Assembly (NCBI RefSeq): GCF_000430545.1
Contig: NZ_KE387163.1
Span: 275,593-339,592, forward strand
Source of the DNA: Tenacibaculum ovolyticum DSM 18103
Lineage (GTDB): Bacteria; Bacteroidota; Bacteroidia; Flavobacteriales; Flavobacteriaceae
Direction: 5' to 3'
Length of the DNA: 64,000 bases
Part shown: piece by piece, positions 35,326 through 44,375 of the stretch
Position numbering within the stretch: the stretch's first letter is position 1
How the letters are laid out: each line of letters starts with the position of its first letter
Position numbers and translations under genes: made by a program
Notes under the pieces: generated by a model
Databases searched by the model: none
The model's input: the letters and a program-made list of their open reading frames with translations, nothing else
Told to the model about the DNA's origin: nothing

Positions 35326-35838
35326 TTAGATATGTAATGCAAATCCAATGTTAAATTGTGCTGAATTAAAACCATCAGAATCACCTAAACCTAAATTATA
35401 TCTAAATCCTGGCTCAACACTTACCATATCTCCTAAGAAAATAGCGTAACCTGCTTGAAATCCTAAAAAAGAAGCGTCATTTGTGTTTCCTGAATAATCA
35501 ATCTGAACAGGTATCTTACTAATAACGTAGTATTTAGCTCCTATTTTATAAGAAAATGTGTCATCAGTTCCGTTATCTCCATAACCTAAACCTAACTTCA
35601 CAGCTAAATCATCCATAACAAAATAACCACCTTCTAAACCTAAGTTATAGCTAGCGTCAGAACCTGTTTGTTTCTTATAAAAAAAACTAGTACTAGAAGG
35701 ATTAGCCTCACCAAAACCAGTGTTACCTTCAATTAAAAATTTCCCTTTAGCAGTTTGTCCTTCTGTAGTCTTAGCATCTTGTGCGTTTGCTGTAAATCCT
35801 GCTGCTACAATAGCAATAAGTAATAATACTTTTTTCAT
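35326..35838 (-). CDS. Small outer-membrane beta-barrel protein (OmpW/porin-like)
   Basis: A 170-residue protein. Its signal peptide MKKVLLLIAIVAAGFTANAQ is almost the same as that of the downstream neighbour gene. Barrel strands: GKFLIEGNTGFGEA, NLGLEGGYFVMDDLAVKLGLGYG, SYKIGAKYYVISKIPVQIDYSG and the C-terminal FNIGFALHI. The last residue is not aromatic, unlike the neighbour. Function unknown. It has its own consensus promoter and terminator. Confidence 0.82.
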   Translation of the reverse strand: MKKVLLLIAIVAAGFTANAQDAKTTEGQTAKGKFLIEGNTGFGEANPSSTSFFYKKQTGSDASYNLGLEGGYFVMDDLAVKLGLGYGDNGTDDTFSYKIGAKYYVISKIPVQIDYSGNTNDASFLGFQAGYAIFLGDMVSVEPGFRYNLGLGDSDGFNSAQFNIGFALHI

Positions 35839-35874
35839 AATTCTAAATTTTAATATTTTTTTTTAAATGTTCAG

Positions 35875-35904
35875 CAAAAGTAAATATATTTTCAACATAC
35901 ACAA
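35875..35904 (-). promoter_or_regulatory. Bacteroidota consensus promoter of the barrel gene at 35326
   Basis: On the minus strand TTG (35902-35904), 19 nt, TACTTTTG (35875-35882). The transcript would have a leader of about 30 nt. Confidence 0.78.
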
Positions 35905-35973
35905 ACTTTATTTTCATAAAAAAATCACCTTTTACAATTATTTTTTTTTATGAAACCGCTGTTTATTTCTATT

Positions 35974-36447
35974 TTATAGAGTAAAAGAATAAGTTCCTCC
36001 TAAACCGATAGTTGCAGGCGTAGAGTTTTCAAGAACAACTGCTGAATAATCAACATGAATTGTAATTTTTTCTGTTGCTTTATAACCTACCATTGGTCTG
36101 TAATAAAAACCATCTTGAGTATACTTAGAAGGTCTAACTCCAATACCGTATCCTAAATCTAAACCTAAAATAAATTTCTCAGACACATCAAAACGACCAG
36201 CAGCTCCTACAGGTAAAAAAGCAAAATCAGCTCCATCTTGTTGAAAATGTAAATAAGAAACAGTTGGTCCTACTTTAAACTGAGGAGAAACTTTAAATAA
36301 ATAGTTAGCTTCAATTGCTCCAGTTATGTTAGCAGTATCTGAATCTCCTACAGGTAAACCTACAGTACCACCAACGCTTAATTCTGCTTCTTGTGCATTC
36401 ACAGCTATACCAAAAGCCATCATTGCAACTAATAATAATTTTTTCAT
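35974..36447 (-). CDS. Small outer-membrane beta-barrel protein
   Basis: A 157-residue protein with a signal peptide (MKKLLLVAMMAFGIAVNAQ). Barrel strands include AELSVGGTVGLPVGD, QFKVGPTVSYLHFQQ, FILGLDLGYGIG, FYYRPMVGYKATEKITIHVDYS and a final GLGGTYSFTL. It is less similar to the other two than they are to each other. A -7 element TAATTTTG lies at 36480-36487. Function unknown. Confidence 0.8.
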   Translation of the reverse strand: MKKLLLVAMMAFGIAVNAQEAELSVGGTVGLPVGDSDTANITGAIEANYLFKVSPQFKVGPTVSYLHFQQDGADFAFLPVGAAGRFDVSEKFILGLDLGYGIGVRPSKYTQDGFYYRPMVGYKATEKITIHVDYSAVVLENSTPATIGLGGTYSFTL

Positions 36448-36479
36448 TAATTTTAATTTTATTAATTATTTTTGTCCTG

Positions 36480-36487
36480 CAAAATTA
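36480..36487 (-). promoter_or_regulatory. -7 element of the barrel gene at 35974 (TAATTTTG)
   Basis: On the minus strand TAATTTTG fits TAnnTTTG and lies 32 nt before the ATG. No TTG at the expected -33 position. Confidence 0.5.
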
Positions 36488-36543
36488 GTAATATTATGGT
36501 TCTCTCCCCTCTTATTTCATGTTAAAAAAACATATTTTTCATA

Positions 36544-37461
36544 ATGAATTGGAAACAAGCAACATCTGATTATACAAACTATTTAAAAATTGAAAAAGGG
36601 CTCTCCAAAAACTCAATTGATAGTTATAATAGAGACATAAAAAAGCTTATTTTATTTATTAACGACCTAACTAGTTCTTATAGTCCTATATATATTACTT
36701 CCGAAATTATTCAACAATTTATATATGTTGCTAGTAAAAACATTAATCCACGAAGTCAAGCTCGTTTAATTTCAGGATTACGTAGTTTCTTTGATTATTT
36801 AGTTTTTGAAGACTATAGAAAAGATAATCCTACCGATTTAATTGAAAGCCCAAATATTACAAGAAAACTTCCTGATACTTTAGAAAAAGAAGAAATTGAT
36901 ACTTTAATTGCCGCTATCGATTTAACACATACACAAGGAGAACGAAACAAAACAATTATTGAGACTATATACAGTTGTGGTTTACGAGTAAGTGAGTTAA
37001 TTAACTTACAATTATCTGATTTATTTTTTGATGATGGATATATACGAATACTAGGAAAAGGAAATAAGTATCGTTTTGTTCCCATACACATAACAACAAT
37101 TCGTCGTTTAAACTTTTATATTAATAATATTCGTTCTAAAATTACACCTAAAGAAAAAGAGGAAGATATTATTTTCTTAAATAGGCGAGGAAAACGGTTA
37201 ACACGCCAAATGATCTTTATTATACTTAAAGAATTAGCAATAAAAACAAATCTTAAAAAAAGTATTGGCCCACATACTTTACGACACTCATTTGCTACCT
37301 ATTTATTAAAGAATGGTGCTGATTTACGTGTAATACAACAATTGTTAGGTCACGAAAGTATTACGACTACTGAGATTTATGTACATTTAGATACAAGCTA
37401 TTTGAAAGAAGTAGTAGAATTATATCACCCTAGAAGTAATATTAATTTAAAAGAAGAGTAG
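36544..37461 (+). CDS. xerD: Site-specific tyrosine recombinase XerD
   Basis: A 305-residue recombinase of normal Xer length. The N-terminal SAM-like domain (1-100) and the catalytic domain show all active residues: Arg148 (CGLRVSEL), Lys172 (LGKGNKYR), His244 and Arg247 (HTLRHSFA), His270 (LLGHESI) and nucleophile Tyr279. It resolves chromosome dimers at dif with a partner. No mobile-element features surround it, so it is a chromosomal Xer protein rather than a phage integrase. It converges on the SRP RNA gene. Confidence 0.92.
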   Translation: MNWKQATSDYTNYLKIEKGLSKNSIDSYNRDIKKLILFINDLTSSYSPIYITSEIIQQFIYVASKNINPRSQARLISGLRSFFDYLVFEDYRKDNPTDLIESPNITRKLPDTLEKEEIDTLIAAIDLTHTQGERNKTIIETIYSCGLRVSELINLQLSDLFFDDGYIRILGKGNKYRFVPIHITTIRRLNFYINNIRSKITPKEKEEDIIFLNRRGKRLTRQMIFIILKELAIKTNLKKSIGPHTLRHSFATYLLKNGADLRVIQQLLGHESITTTEIYVHLDTSYLKEVVELYHPRSNINLKEE

Positions 37462-37489
37462 TTTCACGAAAGTATTGGGTACAAAAAAA

Positions 37490-37583
37490 GGCAAGCTACC
37501 TACATCACACTGCTACAACCTAATACCCTTGCTGCGTTCCCGCCCTGGGGGATTCAAAGGGAGCTAGTTGTGTAGGACTTGCC
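37490..37583 (-). ncRNA. ffs: Signal recognition particle RNA (small bacterial type)
   Basis: The minus strand folds into one long hairpin: GGCAAGTCCTACACAAC at the 5' side pairs with GTTGTAG and GTAGGTAGCTTGCC at the 3' side. The apex holds the conserved SRP domain CCAGGGCGGGAACGCAGCAAGG. The RNA is about 94 nt and ends in a run of seven T (37483-37489). A full consensus promoter lies just upstream, and its predicted start falls on the first G. It binds Ffh for cotranslational targeting. Confidence 0.93.
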
Positions 37584-37587
37584 GCTG

Positions 37588-37617
37588 CAAATCTACGTCC
37601 TTGTTTTGAAAAAACAA
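37588..37617 (-). promoter_or_regulatory. Consensus promoter of the SRP RNA gene
   Basis: On the minus strand TTG (37615-37617), 19 nt, TAGATTTG (37588-37595), then 4 nt to the first G of the RNA at 37583. Confidence 0.85.
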
Positions 37618-37718
37618 TGAAAAAAAGTTAGTTTTTTTTGTAACATTTTTAACTATTTGAATACTAACATATTGTTAAGGATCTTTTTTGAAAACAATTC
37701 GATTCAAAATCAAAATAA

Positions 37719-37726
37719 TATATTTG
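37719..37726 (+). promoter_or_regulatory. -7 element before the DUF4199 gene (TATATTTG)
   Basis: TATATTTG fits TAnnTTTG and is 22 nt before the ATG at 37749. No TTG at the right distance. Confidence 0.5.
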
Positions 37727-37748
37727 TTAAACTAACTAAATTCAAACA

Positions 37749-38276
37749 ATGGAAAATCAAGTAAACAGTAAAAGCATTATTTTAAATTACGGATTAATTT
37801 ATGGTGGAATTATAATTTTCATCAATTTAATAATATACGCATTAGGAATGACATTTGATACAATAGGTGGTGTAATTAATATGGTTGCCTTAGCTGTTTG
37901 TATTATAGGTTTACCTATTTTAGCTATCAAAAAATTCAAAAAAGAAAATTATGGTTTCTTAGCCTGGGGGCAAGCCTTAAAAATTGGTGTTGGTATTGTT
38001 GCTTTAGGTGCTCTTATTAGTATTTTATACACTCATTTATTTACAGGTGTTATTGAACCAGATTTTTATAACCAACTTAATGAATTTCAATCAGTAAAAC
38101 TTTTAGATGCTGGTTTAACAGAAGAACAAATTGAAGCTCAATTAGCTATGCAATCTAAATTTCAAGGAACAATTATTGGTGATGCATTAGGTTTGTTGTT
38201 TTATGTCTTTTTAGGTTTTGTAACTTCAGCTATTGGTGGAGCAATTATGAAAAAAACAGAAGAAGATCAATATTAA
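37749..38276 (+). CDS. DUF4199 membrane protein
   Basis: A 175-residue protein with four hydrophobic helices (about 11-31, 37-60, 78-98, 146-166). The pattern SIILNYGLIYGGIIIF, FLAWGQALKIGVG and the C-terminal FVTSAIGGAIMKK marks the DUF4199 family, which in Bacteroidota often precedes a GT2 glycosyltransferase, as here. Function unknown; a membrane partner for the glycosyltransferase is only a guess. Confidence 0.87.
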   Translation: MENQVNSKSIILNYGLIYGGIIIFINLIIYALGMTFDTIGGVINMVALAVCIIGLPILAIKKFKKENYGFLAWGQALKIGVGIVALGALISILYTHLFTGVIEPDFYNQLNEFQSVKLLDAGLTEEQIEAQLAMQSKFQGTIIGDALGLLFYVFLGFVTSAIGGAIMKKTEEDQY

Positions 38277-38291
38277 GAATACTTTAAAAAG

Positions 38292-38330
38292 GTAAAGTTA
38301 TAAAGTTTAAGAAAGACTTCGTAACTTTAC
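38292..38330 (+). terminator. Possible weak terminator after the DUF4199 gene
   Basis: GTAAAGTTA (38292-38300) and TAACTTTAC (38322-38330) can pair around a 21-nt loop and are followed by T-rich sequence. The stem is AT-rich, so it may only slow transcription. Confidence 0.4.
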
Positions 38331-38356
38331 TCTTTTAAATTTTGTACCAAATAAAT

Positions 38357-39313
38357 ATGAATATATCGGTAGTAATACCACTTCTTAACGAAGAAGAATC
38401 TTTACAAGAATTACACAATTGGATTGCAACTATTATGCAATCCAATAATTATTTATATGAAATTATATTTATTGATGACGGTAGTACCGACACTTCTTGG
38501 CAAGTAATTGAACGATTATCAGAAAAAAACAAATCGGTAAAAGGCATTCGTTTTCAAAAGAACTATGGTAAATCTCAGGCACTAGATGCTGGTTTTGGTA
38601 TAGCTAAAGGAGACGTCGTTATAACAATGGATGCTGATCTACAAGATAGTCCTGATGAAATTCCTGGGTTATACAATTTAATAATTAATGATAATTTTGA
38701 TTTAATTTCTGGTTGGAAAAAGAAGCGTTATGATAATGTTATGACGAAAAACATTCCATCTAAATTATTTAATTGGGCAGCTCGTAAAACTTCTGGTTTA
38801 AAATTAAATGATTTTAATTGTGGATTAAAAGCCTATAAAAATGAAGTTATTAAAACAGTAAAAGTTAGTGGTGAAATGCACCGTTATATTCCTGTATTAG
38901 CAAAAAATGAAGGTTTTAATAATATTGGCGAGAAAATAGTGCAACATCAAGCACGTAAATATGGTGTTACTAAATTTGGAATAGATCGTTTTATAAACGG
39001 TTTTTTAGACTTAATTACTATTTCTTTTCTTTCTAAGTTTGGAAAACGTCCAATGCATTTCTTTGGCCTTTGGGGTAGTTTAATGTTTATATTCGGCTTT
39101 TTTGCCGCATTTTTTATTGGGGTATTAAAGATTTATCATTTATCTACCAGTGTAAAAACCATTTTAGTAACAAATAATCCATGGTTTTATATCGCTTTAA
39201 CATCAATGGTTTTAGGAACACTTTTATTTTTAGCTGGTTTTTTAGGTGAATTAATTATAAAAAGTAATCCGCAACAAAAACATTATACAATTAAAGAAAA
39301 ATTGAATTTTTAA
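38357..39313 (+). CDS. Family 2 glycosyltransferase, DPM/GtrB-like
   Basis: A 318-residue protein. A GT-A domain opens with ISVVIPLLNEEESLQEL, then IFIDDGSTD and MDADLQDSPDEIP (metal and nucleotide-sugar site). Two hydrophobic helices at the C terminus (about 228-255 and 270-295) anchor it. This layout fits enzymes that load a sugar onto a polyprenyl phosphate. I chose the ATG at 38357, as the upstream TTG adds only five atypical residues. The acceptor and sugar are unknown. Confidence 0.9.
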   Translation: MNISVVIPLLNEEESLQELHNWIATIMQSNNYLYEIIFIDDGSTDTSWQVIERLSEKNKSVKGIRFQKNYGKSQALDAGFGIAKGDVVITMDADLQDSPDEIPGLYNLIINDNFDLISGWKKKRYDNVMTKNIPSKLFNWAARKTSGLKLNDFNCGLKAYKNEVIKTVKVSGEMHRYIPVLAKNEGFNNIGEKIVQHQARKYGVTKFGIDRFINGFLDLITISFLSKFGKRPMHFFGLWGSLMFIFGFFAAFFIGVLKIYHLSTSVKTILVTNNPWFYIALTSMVLGTLLFLAGFLGELIIKSNPQQKHYTIKEKLNF

Positions 39314-39334
39314 AACATGTACTTTTGTACTTTA

Positions 39335-39342
39335 TAAATTTG
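39335..39342 (+). promoter_or_regulatory. -7 element before the phosphosugar mutase (TAAATTTG)
   Basis: TAAATTTG fits TAnnTTTG and ends only 4 nt before the ATG at 39347, so the transcript would be leaderless. A second match, TACTTTTG, is at 39320-39327. Confidence 0.45.
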
Positions 39343-39346
39343 ACAT

Positions 39347-41056
39347 ATGAAAGAGATACTAAATAAAGCAAAACTATGGCTTTCTGATTCATTCGATTCA
39401 GAAACTAAAAATGAGATTCAACAATTAATAGACACTAGTTCTAATGATTTAGCTGATCGATTTTATAAAAATTTAGAATTTGGTACTGGAGGAATGCGTG
39501 GTATTGTAGGTGCTGGAACCAATCGAATAAATAAATATACTTTAGGTAAAGCAACGCAAGGGTTAAGTAATTACTTATACAAAGTTTACCCTAAGAAAGA
39601 ATTGAAAGTAGCGATTGGTTATGACTGTCGTCATGATAGCAAATGGTTATCTAAAGTTGTTGCTGATGTTTTTTCTGCAAATAACATTAAGGTTTTTCTT
39701 TTTGAAGACCTACGCCCTACTCCAGAGTTATCATTTGCTGTAAATCATTTAGGATGTGATGTTGGTATTGTATTAACAGCTTCTCATAATCCTCCAGAAT
39801 ATAACGGATACAAGGTATATTGGTCTGATGGTGGTCAAATTGTACCTCCAGAAGATAAAGGAATTATTAACGAAGTAAATTCTTTAGAATATACAGACAT
39901 TAACTTTGACGCGAATGAAAACCTTATTTTTCCTATAGGAAATGAAATAGATGAAGCTTTTTGGCAAGCATCTATTAAAAACGGAACTTTTAATATTAAA
40001 GGGCGTGAAGATTTAAAAATTGTTTTTACTTCTTTACATGGTACTTCTATTAAGTTAATACCTGAAGTTTTAAAACGTGCTGGATATACACAAGTTAATA
40101 TTGTTGAAGAACAAGCTGAGCCTAATGGAAGTTTTCCTACTGTAAAATCACCAAACCCAGAAGAACCTGAAGCATTAAAAATGGCTGTTAATTTAGCGAA
40201 TAAAATTGATGCAGATATTGTTTTAGGAACTGATCCTGATTCGGACAGAATTGGTATTGCTGTTCGTGACTTAAAGGGTAATATGAAATTATTAAATGGA
40301 AATCAAACTATGAGTATGATGACCGATTTTTTAATTAATGAATGGAAAAAGCAAGGTAAATTAAATGGAAAACAATTTATAGGGTCTACTATTGTTTCTA
40401 CTAATTTAGTAAATGAAATTGCTGAATCTTATGGTGTAGAAACTAAAGTTGGATTAACAGGTTTTAAATGGATCGCTAAAATGATTAAAGATCACCCTGA
40501 ACTTAATTTCATAGGCGGTGGTGAAGAAAGTTTTGGTTATATGGTTGGTGATTTTGTACGTGATAAAGATGCTGTAACAGCTGCATTATTAGCTTGTGAA
40601 ATAGCTGCAAATACTAAAGCGAACAATAGTTCTTTTTACAATGAGTTGCTAGCTTTATATACTCGTCATCATTTCTATAAAGAACATTTAATTGCTATTG
40701 TTAAAAAAGGAATGGATGGTGCTAACGAAATCAAGCAAATGATGGCTGATTTACGTAGTAATCCTTTTACTGAAATAGACAATACAAAGGTGGAGTTTTT
40801 ATACGATTATCAATCGTCAATTAGAAAGAATTTAATTACTGGTGAAGAGATAATTATGGATATTCCAAAATCGAATGTATTGATTTATCAAACTACAGAC
40901 GGTACAAGAATGGCTGCTCGCCCTAGTGGAACTGAACCAAAGATAAAATTTTATTTTAGTGTAAAAACAACCTTAGACACAATTAATAATGCTGTTGCTG
41001 TCGAAAAAGAACTAGATATTAAAATTCAAAGAATAATCAAACAATTAAATTTTTAA
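39347..41056 (+). CDS. Phosphoglucomutase / phosphomannomutase
   Basis: A 569-residue alpha-D-phosphohexomutase. The phosphoserine loop is TASHNPPEYNGYK (Ser146), the metal loop is GTDPDSDRIGIA, the sugar loop is GGGEESFGY, and the phosphate-binding loop near the end is ARPSGTEPKIKFY. The length fits the PgcA/PGM2 type. It interconverts hexose 1- and 6-phosphates, feeding glycan synthesis. Its stop codon overlaps the ATG of the next ABC transporter by one base. Confidence 0.92.
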   Translation: MKEILNKAKLWLSDSFDSETKNEIQQLIDTSSNDLADRFYKNLEFGTGGMRGIVGAGTNRINKYTLGKATQGLSNYLYKVYPKKELKVAIGYDCRHDSKWLSKVVADVFSANNIKVFLFEDLRPTPELSFAVNHLGCDVGIVLTASHNPPEYNGYKVYWSDGGQIVPPEDKGIINEVNSLEYTDINFDANENLIFPIGNEIDEAFWQASIKNGTFNIKGREDLKIVFTSLHGTSIKLIPEVLKRAGYTQVNIVEEQAEPNGSFPTVKSPNPEEPEALKMAVNLANKIDADIVLGTDPDSDRIGIAVRDLKGNMKLLNGNQTMSMMTDFLINEWKKQGKLNGKQFIGSTIVSTNLVNEIAESYGVETKVGLTGFKWIAKMIKDHPELNFIGGGEESFGYMVGDFVRDKDAVTAALLACEIAANTKANNSSFYNELLALYTRHHFYKEHLIAIVKKGMDGANEIKQMMADLRSNPFTEIDNTKVEFLYDYQSSIRKNLITGEEIIMDIPKSNVLIYQTTDGTRMAARPSGTEPKIKFYFSVKTTLDTINNAVAVEKELDIKIQRIIKQLNF

Positions 41057-42882
41057 TGGAATATTTTAAAAAAATTTTTAAATACGTATTACCTTATAAA
41101 AAATTTGGGTATTTAAATATTCTATTTAATATACTATACGCTTTTTTTTCTACTTTATCTTTCTTGGTACTAATGCCAATGCTTGAAATTATTTTTAAAG
41201 AAAAAACGATTATAATAAGCACTACTCCTAAATGGAATGGAATTGAAAATATCATTGATTATTTTAAAGATTATATTTCTTATAATATAAATCAAATTGC
41301 TGGTGATGATAAATCTACAGCATTAATGCTTGTAGTTACTTTAGTTATAAGTACATTTCTTTTAAAAAATATATTTAATTATTTAGCTATGTTTTTTATC
41401 ACTTTTTTAAGAAATGGTGTTTTAAAAGATATAAGGAATGATTTGTATAAAAAAATACTAGAACTTCCAATATTTTATTTTTCTGAAAAAAGAAAAGGAG
41501 ATACAATGGCACGTATTAGTACTGATGTTTTAGAAATTCAACACTCTTTTTTATCAATTTTAGTTATGATTGTTCGCGAACCACTGACTATTATTTTTAC
41601 AATAGCGGCTATGATTGCTATTAGTTTTCAACTTACTATCTTTGTTTTTATTTTTTTACCTATTGCTGGTTTTATTATTTCAAAAATAGGGAAGACATTA
41701 AAAAAGAAATCTGATGATGTACAAAAAGAACAAGGTTATTTTCTATCCTTAGTTGAAGAAACATTGAGCGGTTTAAAAGTGATTAAAGCTTTTAATGCTG
41801 AAAAACAGCATATAGATAAGTTTGAAAAATCAACTCATAGATTCTACAATTACTCTAATACTCTTTTAAATAGAACTAATTTAGCAAGTCCTGCTAGTGA
41901 ATTTTTAGGAATTGCTGTTATTGCTGTTTTACTTTGGTATGGTGGACGCTTAGTTTTAATAGATCAAACTTTAACAGGTGATAAATTTTTAGCCTATATA
42001 GCTCTTGCTTACAATGTATTAACCCCTGCTAAATTAATATCTAAAGCTAGTTATATTGTAAAAAAAGGGAATGCAGCTGCTGAACGTGTTTTAGAGGTTC
42101 TAGAAACAGAAAACCCTTTAAAAGATAAAAATAATGCTATAGAAAAAACATCTTTTAATAACGAAATTAGTATTGATAGTATTTCTTTTAAATACCAAGA
42201 TGATTATGTTTTAAAGGATTTTTCTTTAATAATACCTAAAGGAAAAATGGTTGCTCTAGTTGGTCAATCTGGTAGCGGAAAATCAACAATAGCTAATTTA
42301 TTAACTCGCTTTTACGATATTAATAAAGGAAGTATTAAAATTGATGGAAACAATATTAAAGACTTAACAAAATCATCATTACGAAGCTTAGAAGGTTTAG
42401 TAACACAGGATTCTATTTTATTTAATGATAGCGTAAAAAATAATATTCGTCTAGGACTAGAACATAAAACTGATGAAGAAATTATAGCAGCAGCAAAAAT
42501 TGCAAATGCTCATGATTTTATATCAGAATTACCTAATGGATATGATACCAATATTGGTGACGGTGGAGGTAAATTATCAGGAGGACAAAAACAACGTTTA
42601 AGTATTGCTAGAGCTGTTTTAAAAAATCCTCCAATTATGATTTTAGATGAAGCTACTTCTGCTTTAGATACAGAATCTGAAAAATTAGTACAAGAAGCTT
42701 TGGAAAAAATGATGAAAAATAGAACATCTATAGTTATTGCACATAGATTGTCAACTATTCAAAAAGCGGATTTAATTGTTGTTATGCAAAATGGGAGAAT
42801 TGTAGAACAAGGTACTCATGAAACATTAATAGAGAAAAAAGGTGTTTATAAAAAACTTGTTCAAATGCAATCTTTAGCTTAA
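41056..42882 (+). CDS. MsbA-like ABC exporter (permease and ATPase fused)
   Basis: A 608-residue half-transporter. About six hydrophobic helices lie in residues 1-330, with the coupling region ISTDVLEIQHSF. The ATPase has Walker A VGQSGSGKSTIANL, a Q-loop TQDSILF, signature LSGGQKQRLSIARA, Walker B PIMILDEATSALD and the switch IAHRLSTIQ. Lipid flipping similar to MsbA is probable given the envelope genes around, but drug or peptide export cannot be excluded. The start overlaps the mutase stop by 1 nt, so they share an operon. Confidence 0.88.
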   Translation: MEYFKKIFKYVLPYKKFGYLNILFNILYAFFSTLSFLVLMPMLEIIFKEKTIIISTTPKWNGIENIIDYFKDYISYNINQIAGDDKSTALMLVVTLVISTFLLKNIFNYLAMFFITFLRNGVLKDIRNDLYKKILELPIFYFSEKRKGDTMARISTDVLEIQHSFLSILVMIVREPLTIIFTIAAMIAISFQLTIFVFIFLPIAGFIISKIGKTLKKKSDDVQKEQGYFLSLVEETLSGLKVIKAFNAEKQHIDKFEKSTHRFYNYSNTLLNRTNLASPASEFLGIAVIAVLLWYGGRLVLIDQTLTGDKFLAYIALAYNVLTPAKLISKASYIVKKGNAAAERVLEVLETENPLKDKNNAIEKTSFNNEISIDSISFKYQDDYVLKDFSLIIPKGKMVALVGQSGSGKSTIANLLTRFYDINKGSIKIDGNNIKDLTKSSLRSLEGLVTQDSILFNDSVKNNIRLGLEHKTDEEIIAAAKIANAHDFISELPNGYDTNIGDGGGKLSGGQKQRLSIARAVLKNPPIMILDEATSALDTESEKLVQEALEKMMKNRTSIVIAHRLSTIQKADLIVVMQNGRIVEQGTHETLIEKKGVYKKLVQMQSLA

Positions 42883-42885
42883 AAT

Positions 42886-42919
42886 AAAAAAGCGAAGTTT
42901 TTTAAAACTTCGCTTTTTT
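42886..42919. terminator. Bidirectional intrinsic terminator
   Basis: AGCGAAGTTTT and its complement (42891-42901 with 42904-42914) are flanked by A and T runs, between the convergent ABC exporter and tRNA nucleotidyltransferase genes. Confidence 0.87.
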
Positions 42920-42924
42920 ATTTA

Positions 42925-44346
42925 CTATATAGTTTCTAGCCCTAATTTATGACCTATTTTAAGCATAAAATTAAAAGATGCTTCATGTTCATTTGGTATT
43001 TTCCCATCTAAGATAGCTTCTTTTATGGCTTCTTTTATCTGACCTATTTCTCTACATGGAGTTAAATTAAAAGCTCTCATTATTTCTTCTCCTGTAATAG
43101 GCGGCTGAAAATTACGAACTTTATCTCGCTCCTCTACTTCTTTAATTTTTTCACGAACAAGTTCGAAATTTTTATGATATCTGTTAAATTTTTTAGGATT
43201 TTTAGTTGTGATATCTGCTTCACACAAAGTCATTAAAGAATCAACGTCATCTCCTGCATCAAAAACCAACCGACGAACTGCTGAATCGTTTACATCGCTC
43301 GCTAAAACAATAGGTCTTGAACTTAACATAACCATTTTTTGCACAAACTTCATCTTATTATTTAAAGGCAATTTTAATCGCTTAAATAATTTGTATACCA
43401 TTTTTGAACCAACAAACTCATGTGCATGAAATGTCCATCCCTGTTTTTTATGATAACGCTTTGTTGGTGCCTTACCTATATCATGTAACAGTGCAGCCCA
43501 ACGAAGCCAAACATCTTCAGTATTTCTAGCTATATTATCGACAACTTCTAAAGTGTGGTAAAAATTATCTTTATGTTTTTGACCTTCAACTTCCTCTACC
43601 CCCTTTAAAGCAATCAACTCAGGAATAATTCTTTCTAATAAACCTGTTTCTTCAAGTAATAAAAAACCAACTGAAGGTTTTGATGAAGCTAATATTTTAT
43701 TTAACTCAACAACTATACGTTCTTTTGTAATAATATCTATGCGCTTTGCATTTTTAGCAATAGCACCTAAAGATTCAGCTTCAATAACAAAATTTAATTG
43801 TGACGCAAAACGGATAGCACGCATCATACGTAACGGATCGTCAGAATATGTAATATCAGGATCTAGTGGTGTTTTTATTATTCTTGACTCTAAATCTGAT
43901 ACTCCATCAAAAGGATCTAATAATAAACCAAACGACTCTTTATTTAAACTTAAAGCTAATGCATTTATCGTAAAGTCACGTCTATTTTGATCATCTTGTA
44001 AAGTCCCTGACTTTACTTCTGGATTCCTACTATTCTCTTTATAAGACTCCTTACGAGCTCCTACAAATTCTATCTCAATATCTTTATAGCGCAACATTGC
44101 TGTTCCATATGTTTTAAAAACCTGAACTTTTGGCTTACTTGGCAATAAAAAAGCTACTTTTTCAGCTAATTCAATTCCATTACCAACAGCAACTACATCT
44201 ATATCTTTTGCAGTACCTCTTTGTAAAATAAAATCACGTACAAAACCTCCAATTACATAACTTTCTAACTCTAACTCTTCTGTTGCCTTGCTTATATATT
44301 GAAATATTTCAGCAGAAATTGCTTCTTTAAAATATTGTTCTTGCAT
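42925..44346 (-). CDS. cca: CCA tRNA nucleotidyltransferase with HD domain
   Basis: A 473-residue class II nucleotidyltransferase. The head contains YVIGGFVRDFILQRGTAKDIDVVAVG, with the DxD metal pair, and RRDFTINALALS and DPLRMMRAIRFASQL follow. An HD domain has LHDIGKAPTKRYH. The enzyme adds or repairs the CCA end of tRNAs; the HD part may hydrolyse 2',3'-cyclic phosphates. Poly(A) polymerase is the alternative in this family. It is single in its transcript. Confidence 0.9.
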   Translation of the reverse strand: MQEQYFKEAISAEIFQYISKATEELELESYVIGGFVRDFILQRGTAKDIDVVAVGNGIELAEKVAFLLPSKPKVQVFKTYGTAMLRYKDIEIEFVGARKESYKENSRNPEVKSGTLQDDQNRRDFTINALALSLNKESFGLLLDPFDGVSDLESRIIKTPLDPDITYSDDPLRMMRAIRFASQLNFVIEAESLGAIAKNAKRIDIITKERIVVELNKILASSKPSVGFLLLEETGLLERIIPELIALKGVEEVEGQKHKDNFYHTLEVVDNIARNTEDVWLRWAALLHDIGKAPTKRYHKKQGWTFHAHEFVGSKMVYKLFKRLKLPLNNKMKFVQKMVMLSSRPIVLASDVNDSAVRRLVFDAGDDVDSLMTLCEADITTKNPKKFNRYHKNFELVREKIKEVEERDKVRNFQPPITGEEIMRAFNLTPCREIGQIKEAIKEAILDGKIPNEHEASFNFMLKIGHKLGLETI

Positions 44347-44375
44347 CTAATTATTATATAAAGATGATTATTAAT

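Noticed and set aside
36544..37461. Phage or integrative-element integrase
   Set aside because: Length, sequence and isolated chromosomal setting fit XerD, and no attachment site, tRNA or phage genes are nearby.
37490..37617. Possible tRNA or other structured RNA
   Set aside because: One long hairpin with the GGCGGGAACGCAGCAAGG loop is diagnostic of SRP RNA; no cloverleaf can be drawn.
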